Notes under the pieces: model-generated
The model's input: the letters and a program-made list of their open reading frames with translations, nothing else
Database searches by the model: none
Told to the model about the DNA's origin: nothing
Shown here: positions 24,971 to 33,672 of the stretch, piece by piece
How positions within the stretch are numbered: the stretch's first letter is position 1
Layout of the letters: each line of letters starts with the position of its first letter
NCBI GenBank assembly: GCA_018669005.1
Contig: JABJAL010000086.1
Location: 56,835 to 120,834, forward strand
DNA length: 64,000 nucleotides
Origin: Nitrospinaceae bacterium
Lineage (GTDB): Bacteria; UBA8248
Reading direction: 5' to 3'
Translations under genes and position numbers: made by a program

Positions 24971-25759
24971 CTATACGCCTGGGGTGGAGCCCCCATCTAC
25001 GTAAATCACCGTACCGGTGATGAAACTGGCGCGGGCGGAGGCGGCGAATGCAACGACATCGCCAATCTCCTCCGGTCGGGCGGCACGGCCAAGCGGAACA
25101 TCGACAAGCCGAAGCTTGCGGGCTTCCTCCACCGAAATGCCCAAGGCCTTCGCACGTTTCTCCATAGCCCTGTTTTGTCGTCGAGTTACAACGGGTGCAG
25201 GGCTAACGCCCACCACACGAATATTATTAGGTGCCTCATCCTGGCCAAGCGCCACTGTAAAATTCGCAAGTGCGGCGTTGGCTGCACCTACTGTCAAAGA
25301 ATCGCCGGCCGGATGTTTTCCTCGGTTTCCAATGACATTTACAATGCAGCCGCCCCCCCGAGAGCGCATGAGCGGAACCGCCTCCTTGCAGCAGCGGACC
25401 TGGGTCTGAAGCTTCGAGCCCATACTCAGCTGCCAATCCTCCTCAGAGAGATCCATTAGATGGCCTCCCCTCGTCTCCCCGGTGGAATTGATAAGAATGT
25501 CGAGGCCGCCAAGAGCGTCAGCGGCTTTTTGAAACATTCGGGTTACTTCCTCAAAGTTAGTGCAATCTGCTTGAAATATCAGAGGTCGATGGCCCGTCTT
25601 TTTTTCAATATCAGCAGCACCTTCCTCAAGACCATCCAGGTTCCGCGCTACAATCGCCACCCGTGCGCCATCATCGGCCAGGGAAATGGCCGAGGCACGT
25701 CCAATCCCGTGGCTGCCACCTGTCACCAGTGCTGTCTTGTCCTTCAATCCTAAATCCAT
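24971..25759 (-). CDS. SDR-family oxidoreductase with altered catalytic residues
   Basis: A 262-residue short-chain dehydrogenase fold. The NAD(P) motif is intact (TGGSHGIG, 13-20), and NSTG (91-94) replaces the usual NNAG. The catalytic Ser-Tyr-x-x-x-Lys is not present: the segment that should read Y-x-x-x-K-A-A-L reads V157-x-x-x-N161-A-A-L, and the Ser position near 143 is Ile or Gly. The C-terminal FITGTVIYVDGG is normal. The gene lies between the binding protein and the permeases on the same strand, so it belongs to the transport operon. It may be a non-redox or atypical SDR; the substrate is unknown. Confidence 0.8.
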   Translation of the reverse strand: MDLGLKDKTALVTGGSHGIGRASAISLADDGARVAIVARNLDGLEEGAADIEKKTGHRPLIFQADCTNFEEVTRMFQKAADALGGLDILINSTGETRGGHLMDLSEEDWQLSMGSKLQTQVRCCKEAVPLMRSRGGGCIVNVIGNRGKHPAGDSLTVGAANAALANFTVALGQDEAPNNIRVVGVSPAPVVTRRQNRAMEKRAKALGISVEEARKLRLVDVPLGRAARPEEIGDVVAFAASARASFITGTVIYVDGGSTPGV

Positions 25760-25901
25760 TTCTTACATTTCCCCTCAAGCGTCAGTTGTACATCTATTTA
25801 CGCGGCCCAGAGAGTCTTCACTTTCTCCGGTGCCGTTATCGGTAAAACGTCCCCCTCCCCGGCGAAAATCACCGGGGAGGAAGAAGTCTTCTTCATACCT
25901 A

Positions 25902-27404
25902 TTACTTGCGGCCAACCTCGTTGAGCAAAACAAGGCCGTTTGTGCGAAGCCTCCAATCGACGTTCTTCTTCTTCGCATGAATCTGATTCACGCGATAAAG
26001 GAAAATCAGCGGCACTTTGTCATCATGTAGGATGCGGTTGATATTGTGATACATCTTCACCCGCTTGGCCTCATTCGGCTCACCCCGCGCTTCTCCGAGG
26101 AGTTTGTCCACGCCCGCGTCTCGGAATCCGCCCCAGGTAGCCTTGCCGTGTATGAATCCGGCATACATGCCGTCGGCATGCAGTTGAAGATCCATCCGGG
26201 CGCTATACCACATGTAAGGTTTCGTGCCGGGCTTCCAGCGGGCCCGTGATTTCCGCACGAAGGCGCCCCACTCCATCGAAAGCATCTTCACCTTGATACC
26301 CACGGCATCCAGATAACTGGCAACAGCCTCGGCCGCCTGCTTGCCCATGAGGTAGCGCCCGTGAGGAACGAACATATCGGCCTGGAAACCGTTGGGAAAA
26401 CCCGCCTCGGCAAGCAGTTTCTTGGCCTTCGCGGGATTGTAGGGATAGGGCTTGAGATTAGGATTCTGCCCGAAGCTGCCTGGCCCCTGGAGAACATTAA
26501 TCTTCTCTGCATTTCCCTGGAAGATGTTCTTAATGATGCTGTCCTTGTCCACGGCGTAGTTCATCGCCATGCGAACCTTGGGGTTTGCCCAAGGAGAGCC
26601 CTTCTTGATCGTCATCATGACGAGATGAGCACGCGGAGAAGGACCCGACATGATCTGCGTTTTAGAATTATTCTTGACCAGGCTGGCCAGCTGCGGCGGA
26701 ACGTTGTCGATGATGTCCACCGTTCCCGACACCAACGCTGCCACCCGCGTTGTGGCCTCGGTAACGAGCTTGAGAACCACCGTCTTCGCCTTGGGCACAC
26801 CCGGTTTCCAATAGTTGGGGTTTGCCTCGTAGACTATTTCCTGGTTCTTCACCCATTTCGCCATCCGGAAAGGACCACTTCCCACCGGCTTGCGAGCAAG
26901 AATTTTCGGATCTGTCTTCGAGTAATACTTCGGGGGCACGATCTGTCCGTAGCCTGAAAGGATGTTCGGAAGCATCATGTCCGGCTTTTTGGTGTGAACC
27001 CGAGCGGTGTATTTGTCCACCACCTCCACACGGGCAACGCTCCGGAAATAGCTGATCTGACGAGTCTTCATGCCGGGAGCGATAATGCGCTCTATGCTGA
27101 ATTTCACCGCGTTCGCATCCATCGTCTCACCGTTGGAGAACTTAACCCCCTTGCGCAGTTTAAACTCCCACACCTTCGGCGTCACCAGCTTCCACGACAC
27201 GGCAAGATGGGGAATAAGTTTTCCATCCGGGCTACGGTAAAGCAGTGTGTCGAAAATGTTCGGATACTGGAACGCGATGGGAAGCCCTGTAATCTTATGT
27301 GGATCAAAGGTCGAAGGCTGCCCCGTGAAGGCGGCGGTAATCTTCCCCATCGGCGCCGCAGCTACACCACCAGCTGTCCATATAAAAACCACTGCCACCA
27401 ACAA
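25902..27404 (-). CDS. Periplasmic solute-binding protein, family 5 (DppA/OppA type), with disrupted start
   Basis: Extracytoplasmic binding protein of about 500 residues. Family-5 landmarks: FDPHKITGLP near the N-terminus, LIPHLAVSWKLVTPKVWEFKLRKGVKFSNGE-like block, MAMNYAVDKDSIIKNIF, and YNPAKAKKLLAEAGFPNGF. The frame opens only at a TTG (27404), inside the hydrophobic core of a signal peptide. A good ATG with GAGGGGAGAG upstream lies at 27427 but is out of frame by one base: adding one A to the A6 run at 27419-27424 would give MKKRWLFSLLVAVV and a perfect signal peptide. This looks like a one-base deletion in a homopolymer (real or from assembly). It precedes the SDR and two permease genes on the same strand. 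Confidence 0.88.
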   Translation of the reverse strand: MLVAVVFIWTAGGVAAAPMGKITAAFTGQPSTFDPHKITGLPIAFQYPNIFDTLLYRSPDGKLIPHLAVSWKLVTPKVWEFKLRKGVKFSNGETMDANAVKFSIERIIAPGMKTRQISYFRSVARVEVVDKYTARVHTKKPDMMLPNILSGYGQIVPPKYYSKTDPKILARKPVGSGPFRMAKWVKNQEIVYEANPNYWKPGVPKAKTVVLKLVTEATTRVAALVSGTVDIIDNVPPQLASLVKNNSKTQIMSGPSPRAHLVMMTIKKGSPWANPKVRMAMNYAVDKDSIIKNIFQGNAEKINVLQGPGSFGQNPNLKPYPYNPAKAKKLLAEAGFPNGFQADMFVPHGRYLMGKQAAEAVASYLDAVGIKVKMLSMEWGAFVRKSRARWKPGTKPYMWYSARMDLQLHADGMYAGFIHGKATWGGFRDAGVDKLLGEARGEPNEAKRVKMYHNINRILHDDKVPLIFLYRVNQIHAKKKNVDWRLRTNGLVLLNEVGRK

Positions 27405-27427
27405 CGAAAAGAGCCATCTTTTTTCAT

Positions 27428-28276
27428 CTTCTCTCCCCTCTTTATTAAAAGAATATACATCGGAGAAACTACGAGCTTTTCGTACGATGATTCAACAATT
27501 CAGAATCCTCTAAAATCTCCAAGCTAGTCTCGCCAATCGAGAATTCACAATAAAGAAATCGGTAACGTAGCTACCTCTATAGCAAGTTTAAATTTCTGTA
27601 TGAAGTTAGTTTTGATCGGTGCGAAATGGAAAAGGAGACTAACAACGGGTTCACAAACACAGCCGGAACCTTGGATGGCTTTCTATCAGAGCGTCGCAAC
27701 AACATGGAATATTCGTTGGTCACACCCATTTCTCCTCCATTTAAAAACCAGAAAGAGAGCAAACCACCGATAGCCATTTATTTAAGGAAGACCTATATAA
27801 AATACCATAATAGCGAGTCCAGTTAAAGTTGGATCTTTGTCCTGGTCCACCGAACTTGCGGTGACGCCGTCTGGCTATAATTTCTTGGATATCCAGCATT
27901 TATGGTAGCCTCCGAGGTCCAATAGCAGTGGTACTTTTCGGAGGCTATTATGCGAGTAAAATAGGTTCGCCCTTGGGTGCTTCCCAGATCCTAACCTGAC
28001 CCGTCCCATCTCCTGCTCCTACTCTATCTCGGTGCGAAATCCTCACCGCACAACACACCTGCACCGACCGCATACTGCCCCCTCAAACGCGTTTTCAGAT
28101 CTCACTGGGCAGTGAATTAACAATTCATCACGCACAGCGTTTCTTGCTCATCTACATCCCCCCAAAATTGAGCGGTCTAAAAAGAGCAAAAAATATACGC
28201 TAATTTAGCCTGGGCCGACGTGAGGGGGGGGGGCACGTCAACTTGTTCTCGAAGTATCAGTACTCACCATCGAGCA
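27428..28276. other. 849-base gene-free region with hairpin and repeat fragment
   Basis: No convincing gene. Upstream of the binding-protein gene it must hold that gene's promoter. At 27906-27915 TAGCCTCCGA pairs perfectly with TCGGAGGCTA at 27938-27947 around a 22-base loop. Bases about 28043-28113 match 45385-45455. A G10 tract (28224-28233) is enclosed by GACGTG and CACGTC. The mixture of a hairpin, a shared repeat and a homopolymer suggests old mobile-element debris. Short frames here lack ribosome sites and known motifs. Confidence 0.5.
28043..28113. repeat. Short dispersed repeat, copy A
   Basis: About 70 bases resembling 45385-45455. Shared words include GCACCGACC, CATAC, CCCTCTCA or CCCCCTCA, and ACGCGTTTT followed by AGATC. 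Both copies lie in otherwise gene-free DNA, this one downstream of the UxaA-type gene and the other upstream of the integrase remnant. Identity unknown. Confidence 0.5.
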
Positions 28277-29506
28277 TTAAACGCTTGGCCCACATCTGTT
28301 AATTGCAAAAGCATCGGCCAAGTAAAGAATTTCACCCGTCGTCATTTTTCCGCTCGCGACATTGAGCAATTCATCGTATACGCGACGGCCGGCATCTTGG
28401 ATGGGTAAGCCTTCAAAAATATCCGAGACATCCACATCAGTAGTGTCCAGATTCATGCTTGCTGATGCCGGGTTTCCTGTAACACGGATTGTGGACATGA
28501 GAGGATGATTAATCGTAAGCCCTCCGCTCGTTGAAAAAAGAAGCACCTGAGCCCCTCCCGCACAAATCCCTGTAAGGGATTCACCGCTATGGCCCGGAGT
28601 ATCCATGATGTGAACGCCGCTTTTCCGGCCGGCCCGCTCGGCCCAAGGGATTACGTCCACGATAGGTGCCGTTCCAGCTTTTTGAATAGCTCCCAAGGAT
28701 TTTTCTTCTATGGTGGTGAGTCCACCCGCTATGTTGTCACTTGTTGGTTGACTACCGCGCAAGTCCACACCATATGCAAGAACATTATTTTCAGTCTCCT
28801 TCACCATTTTCCAGATGCGATCACCCAGTGAAGAGCGTACACATTTGGCCGCCAGGACATCCTCGGCTCCCATCAACTCGGTAGTTTCGGCGAGGATAGC
28901 TCGACCACCGAGCTGAACCACTTGGTCGGTTACCCAACCTAGTGCTTTATTATGAGAGAGGCCCGAGATAGTGTCTGATCGCCCACAATTGAGACCGACC
29001 AGAAGCTTACTCACGGGGACCTCTTGGCGCTGCTCTTTCGTTAGCTCCCGCACCATTTCCATCCCGATGCGTGTCGCCTTAGCCGTTGCATCTGCAATAC
29101 CACTTCCTTTTCTAATGTTCACCAATCCAACACGTTTGCCGCTCTTGGCGATCCGGTGGGCAAGCTCTTCACCTGAGCGTTCATTTTCGTGGTAGTGATC
29201 AATAACAAGAACAGCTCCTGCATTTGCGTTTAAACCTTGGCCTACTAGGGTATTTAGAGTGTGTTCTAGATCTGGAGCAATTTGGCATCGGCCGAGAGGA
29301 TGGGTGAGTGGAATGGAATGACGTAGGGTGTGAGCTACACGCTCGCAGACAGAATTAGCGCTAAAAAGACCGCTCAACACGAGGAGGTAATTTCGTGAGC
29401 CAACGTCGCCATTTTCTCTACGATAACCCCACCAGGTGGAACGCAATCGTAGCAAGTTTTTCGCTCGGCGAGATACTCGCGCCTGTTTTATATTAATCTT
29501 CGTCAT
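28277..29506 (-). CDS. UxaA-family hydrolase (altronate/galactarate dehydratase large part)
   Basis: A 409-residue protein matching the C-terminal catalytic domain of altronate/D-galactarate dehydratases (UxaA family, GD_AH_C). Landmarks: RRENGDVGSRNYLLVL, LLVGLNCGRSDTISGL, GRAILAETTELMGAE, and MDTPGHSGESLTGICAGGAQ. Cys residues in NCGRSD and GICAGG match the iron-binding positions of the family. The small SAF domain normally fused or encoded next door is not visible. Translation starts near MTKINIK. It faces the cupin gene across a 339-base divergent region. A role in removing water from a sugar acid or similar hydroxy acid is likely. Confidence 0.87.
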   Translation of the reverse strand: MTKINIKQARVSRRAKNLLRLRSTWWGYRRENGDVGSRNYLLVLSGLFSANSVCERVAHTLRHSIPLTHPLGRCQIAPDLEHTLNTLVGQGLNANAGAVLVIDHYHENERSGEELAHRIAKSGKRVGLVNIRKGSGIADATAKATRIGMEMVRELTKEQRQEVPVSKLLVGLNCGRSDTISGLSHNKALGWVTDQVVQLGGRAILAETTELMGAEDVLAAKCVRSSLGDRIWKMVKETENNVLAYGVDLRGSQPTSDNIAGGLTTIEEKSLGAIQKAGTAPIVDVIPWAERAGRKSGVHIMDTPGHSGESLTGICAGGAQVLLFSTSGGLTINHPLMSTIRVTGNPASASMNLDTTDVDVSDIFEGLPIQDAGRRVYDELLNVASGKMTTGEILYLADAFAINRCGPSV

Positions 29507-29652
29507 AACCAATATTTTCCTATTATGCTCTAGGTAGGACTATTTTATAGGAAAGAGTCATTTAGCGGAACTCAGGAAAGAGTCTTAAACAGTATTCGAA
29601 TACCTCTCGGACTTAGTTTACAACCTCCCCTTGAATTCGCCTCAATGAAAAC

Positions 29653-29697
29653 TATTTGTAAATCTCAATGTGTTACATCTGTATTGATTTACAAATA
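29653..29697. promoter_or_regulatory. 12-bp inverted repeat in divergent promoter region
   Basis: TATTTGTAAATC at 29653-29664 and GATTTACAAATA at 29686-29697 are perfect inverted repeats, centres 33 bases apart (about three helical turns). They lie in the AT-rich 339-base gap between the minus-strand UxaA-type gene and the plus-strand cupin gene. This is the geometry of a dimeric regulator controlling both genes. No regulator gene is adjacent. A purely structural hairpin is the alternative. Confidence 0.5.
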
Positions 29698-29845
29698 TAG
29701 ATTTAAAATCACAGTTTGGTTTGATTACCCAATGCAAACAATAATAAACATATCCTAGAAATGGAGATATCGGTATTATTAAAAGGAGAAAAGCACTAAA
29801 TGTTTTTTGAAAAGTAACGCATTGTTACTTGAAAGGGGATTAGGT

Positions 29846-30307
29846 ATGGAAATGAAATCAACATTAGAGGTGGTCAACGAAAAAGAAATTGATTCACATG
29901 CTGGCGTGACCGACGATCAAACGATCCAACCTCTTGTTGGACATCCGGAACGACCGACAGATAGGCTCCGAATCGTATTGGCCACTTTCGAGCCTAATAC
30001 TCTCGAAAAACTTCACTGGCACCCGATCGAGGCTTTCTACTATGTAATTTCAGGGCGGGCCAATGTTCGGGATTTCGAAGGAAAAGAATACGACGTCGGG
30101 CCCGGAACGTCGATATATGCTCCTCCTGGAATCGCCAGCGCACATGAATGGGAGGTCAAAGAAACGTTGCAGCTTATTGCCGTCCGCGGGACCAACGACC
30201 CAACCAAGAATATGCCGTTCACTGTCGAGAAGGACACCAAACGCTCTTACATCAACCTTGATGAGCTAATGAGGCGTGAGGGAGGACGATTTAAGTCCCA
30301 TTACTAA
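29846..30307 (+). CDS. Cupin-domain protein
   Basis: A 153-residue single cupin. Metal-binding motif 1 is LHWHPIEAFYYVISG with His57, His59 and Glu62; motif 2 has PPGIASAHEW with His100. This is the G(X)5HXH(X)3,4E(X)6G pattern that holds Fe, Mn or Ni. The ATG at 29846 is preceded by AAAGGGGATTAGGT; a start at 29807 lacks a site. It faces the UxaA-type dehydratase, so it may be an isomerase, lyase or small dioxygenase in the same hydroxy-acid pathway. The last 40 residues (TVEKDTKRSYINLDEL) are a short family-specific tail. Reaction unknown. Confidence 0.85.
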   Translation: MEMKSTLEVVNEKEIDSHAGVTDDQTIQPLVGHPERPTDRLRIVLATFEPNTLEKLHWHPIEAFYYVISGRANVRDFEGKEYDVGPGTSIYAPPGIASAHEWEVKETLQLIAVRGTNDPTKNMPFTVEKDTKRSYINLDELMRREGGRFKSHY

Positions 30308-30555
30308 AACATACTAATGGAAACCTGAACATGATGAGTTACTAGTTCGCCAGCCTCACCAATTGCCATTTAATTTAAAATTAACCATGCACAGTTTATT
30401 CAAAGATTTTTTTGTGAAAAAAAATCGATGGATCTGAATACCAACTTTTTCCACCTAGTCTCCAGTTAATTTCACCCTACATAACTTCATAGAATCGAGT
30501 TTCATGGTTCTCTATCATTTTAATTATATGAACATCTATTTAAAATTCTCTCGTA

Positions 30556-33432
30556 TCATTTTTCAATCGCATCGGCGAGAAATTCGACGAGGTGGCGGGC
30601 CTGGCGACCTGTACCGTGGTCAATCTGCTGGCGACATGAGACCCCATTGGCAATGACATAAGTATCCTCGTTGCTTTCCTTTATCGCCGGGAAAAGTTTC
30701 ATCCCCCCGATGGCGAGGGAAATGTCGTAGTGCTCTTTTTGATAGCCGAACGCTCCCGCCATCCCGCAGCAGCCCGAGGGTATTTCCTCGACCTCAAGGC
30801 CTGGAATGAGTTTCAGCACCTCGAGCGAAGGGCCTGAGCCCACAAGAGATTTTTGGTGGCAATGGCCGTGAAATAGGGCCCGGCCCGGCAACTTCCGTAG
30901 AGGAAGGTCGAGTTTTCCCTTTTCTTTTAAGTGAACAAGAAACTCCTCAAGGAGAAAAACTGAATCAGCAAGGTGGCGGGATTCTTCGCCCACCATGAGA
31001 TCAGGGTATTCATCTCGTAGCGTGAGCAGACAACTCGGCTCCACCCCTACGATATAAGTCCCCTCGCGAAGTGCGCTAGAGAGGCGGGTTAGATTTTCTC
31101 CGGCCAGTTCCCTGGCCTCGCGAAGAAGTCCGTTCGATATCAGGGGGCGCCCGCAACAGCCCATTTCCGCGAGGTGCACCTCAAAACCCGCTGCCTCAAG
31201 CACGCAGATAGCCGCTTTTCCTACCTCGGGATGGTGATAGTTCGTGAAGGTGTCATTCATGAAGAGCACTTTGCCCTGACCCGATTTTGAGCCCTTCGGG
31301 CGCGAGCGGAACCAATCCTCAAACGTTTCATTCACCAGAGGAGAGAGTTTGCGCCGCCGGTCCACCCCTAAAAAACGCTCCATAAGCGAGCGGATAAAAA
31401 TGCTCTTGTAGCTCATATTCACCAGGGCGGCGAATGGTTTACTGAGGCGGTTGATTTGCGCGATACGACCGAATAAGCGAGCACGGGCTGGGGTACCGTG
31501 ACTGTCCCAGTGAGCCTGCATCACCTCAGCCTTTATCTTGGCCATGTCCACGCTTGAGGGACACTCGGCCTTGCAGCCCTTGCAGGCAAGACACAAATCC
31601 ATCACCTCATATAGGCGTTTTGATGATAAGTCCTCGCCCTCGATGCCGCCCGATATGACCTCCCTCAATGCGTTGGCCCGACCCCGGGTGGAATGCTCCT
31701 CCTCGTTGGTGACCTGGAAGGAAGGGCACATTGTCCCGTCCCGTTTTCGGCAGGCCCCCACGCCATTGCACATCTCAATCGCCCGAGCGAAGCCGCCGTC
31801 GCTAGAGAAATCCATGATAGTGGGAATGGGCACCGTCTTGTAGGTGGGGCTGATCCTGAAGTTGTCCGTGAATGGATCACCGTCAACTATTTTGCCCGGG
31901 TTCATCAACCCCTCAGGGTCGAAGACGCGCTTCACTTCGCGGAAGGCGTTGTTGAGCTTGGGCCCGAAGAACTTGGGTATCAAATGGCTTCTAGCGAGAC
32001 CGTCACCATGCTCTCCGCTCATGGCGCCGCCGAATTCGAGAACGAGGTCGGCTGTCTGTTCTTGTATAGAAATCATTTTCTCAATCTCGGATTCCATTTT
32101 GAGATTGATGCCGGGCCGAATGTGCATGAGTCCGACGCTTGAGTGACCGCAATAGGAACCCTCGGTACCGTGTTCGCGTATAATTTTGTCGAGCCTGTGG
32201 TAGTAGTCGAGAAGTTTTTCGGGTGCCACGGCACAATCTTCAATAAATGCACAAGGCTTCTTGTCACCCTTCACTCCGAGCAGTAAGCCGAGCCCGGCTT
32301 TTCTGACATTTGAGATGGCTGCTTGCCCGGCGGAGTTGAGCAATGGAATGTGGGAGTAACCAATGTTGTATCTTTCAAGTTCACTCACCAGATCCCCTAC
32401 TTTGCCGCGCACTTCCTCGGCGTCATCGCCAAAGAAAATCACCTGAAGAGTGGCGGCAGGATCTCCTTGGACAAACGCGGTCATCCAGCGACGCGCCTCG
32501 ATATTCTGCTGGGCGAGCTCCAAAAGAATGCGATCCATGAATTCAAGCGCAGCAGGTCTGTGGGCCAATATTTGGGCGCTCGCGGCCAGCGCCCGCTCAA
32601 TTGAGTCGAAATGAATGGCCAGCGAGCCACGCGCCTTCGGACGATGGCAGATGCGAACCTTGGCCTCTGTGATGGTGGCGAGGGTGCCTTCTGAGCCAAC
32701 GAGAAACTTCGCGAGGTTGAAAGGCTCATCCTTGATCAGTTCATCGAGGTTGTAGCCCGCCACCCGGCGCATGATTTTAGGATAACGATCATCAATTACC
32801 TGGCGGTTCTCATTCGAGAGGCGGCGGAGGGTTCGGTGGATATCGCCGACTCGACTTTTTTCCTCGAGCTTGGCTTTCAGCGCCGCACCTTCAAGCGGGC
32901 CGAAGGTGAAGGGTTCCCCACCCGCCAGAAAGCCCGATATCTCGTGAACATGATCGACGGTTTTCCCATAGACAAGGGATTCCGAGCCCGAGGAATTGTT
33001 TCCCATCATTCCGCCGAGTGTGGCCCGGCTGCTGGTGGAGGTATTCGGGCCAAAAACAAAACCATACGGCTTGAGGTAATCGTTGAAGTGATCTTGAACA
33101 AGGCCAGGCTGGACTCGAGCCCATTCGTTGTCTAAGTCATGCTCGACAACACGGTTCATGTACTTTGAAAAATCGATAACGACGGCCTTGCCGACAGTCT
33201 GGCCGGCGATGCTGGTTCCGCCACCGCGGGAAAGAACAGCCGCCCGATGGGCCGCCGATATTTCGAGGGTACGCCGAACATCTTCATTTGAGCGGGGGAT
33301 GACTACGCCCACCGGTTCAATACGATACATGCTGGCGTCGGTGCTATAAAGCTTTTTGTAGTAAGGATCGAAGCGAACCTCACCCTCAACGGTCTCTTTT
33401 AGATCGCTTTCGAGTTTTTCCCAGCTCACCAT
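30556..33432 (-). CDS. FAD-linked oxidase fused to Fe-S/CCG-domain subunit (D-2-hydroxyacid dehydrogenase type)
   Basis: A 958-residue two-in-one oxidoreductase. Residues about 38-180 are FAD_binding_4 (VIPRSNEDVRRTLEISAAH, SRGGGTSIAGQTVGKAVVID). About 210-530 is the GlcD-type FAD-oxidase C domain ending in SGEHGDGLARS and NPGKIVDG. About 565-650 holds two four-Cys sets (CNGVGACRKRDGTMCP and CLACKGCKAECP). About 735-950 is the heterodisulfide-reductase type region with CCG motifs MGCCGRPL and PSGCCGMAGAFG. The plan matches Dld-II/YdiJ-type dehydrogenases, which oxidise D-2-hydroxyacids at the inner membrane face and pass electrons to a quinone or cytochrome. Its position near the UxaA-type and cupin genes suggests a sugar-acid-derived substrate. 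Confidence 0.9.
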   Translation of the reverse strand: MVSWEKLESDLKETVEGEVRFDPYYKKLYSTDASMYRIEPVGVVIPRSNEDVRRTLEISAAHRAAVLSRGGGTSIAGQTVGKAVVIDFSKYMNRVVEHDLDNEWARVQPGLVQDHFNDYLKPYGFVFGPNTSTSSRATLGGMMGNNSSGSESLVYGKTVDHVHEISGFLAGGEPFTFGPLEGAALKAKLEEKSRVGDIHRTLRRLSNENRQVIDDRYPKIMRRVAGYNLDELIKDEPFNLAKFLVGSEGTLATITEAKVRICHRPKARGSLAIHFDSIERALAASAQILAHRPAALEFMDRILLELAQQNIEARRWMTAFVQGDPAATLQVIFFGDDAEEVRGKVGDLVSELERYNIGYSHIPLLNSAGQAAISNVRKAGLGLLLGVKGDKKPCAFIEDCAVAPEKLLDYYHRLDKIIREHGTEGSYCGHSSVGLMHIRPGINLKMESEIEKMISIQEQTADLVLEFGGAMSGEHGDGLARSHLIPKFFGPKLNNAFREVKRVFDPEGLMNPGKIVDGDPFTDNFRISPTYKTVPIPTIMDFSSDGGFARAIEMCNGVGACRKRDGTMCPSFQVTNEEEHSTRGRANALREVISGGIEGEDLSSKRLYEVMDLCLACKGCKAECPSSVDMAKIKAEVMQAHWDSHGTPARARLFGRIAQINRLSKPFAALVNMSYKSIFIRSLMERFLGVDRRRKLSPLVNETFEDWFRSRPKGSKSGQGKVLFMNDTFTNYHHPEVGKAAICVLEAAGFEVHLAEMGCCGRPLISNGLLREARELAGENLTRLSSALREGTYIVGVEPSCLLTLRDEYPDLMVGEESRHLADSVFLLEEFLVHLKEKGKLDLPLRKLPGRALFHGHCHQKSLVGSGPSLEVLKLIPGLEVEEIPSGCCGMAGAFGYQKEHYDISLAIGGMKLFPAIKESNEDTYVIANGVSCRQQIDHGTGRQARHLVEFLADAIEK

Positions 33433-33672
33433 GCATTTACACCACGTTTAAACACCACGCCTAATTAGAAAGTCCCATACAGATTGTGGAGTTATCAGGA
33501 TTATCACAATACCCACCGGAGATAATACCATTAGGTACGAATTGCCAGTACGGGAAAATTAAGAATTTTACGAAGCGATGACACTGCATGTTACTGTTCC
33601 GTGTTCCCATAACTATTTCATTCGGATTCGCCGTGCACAAGTTGAGAACTCATACCCTGACTAGAGTCCCTC

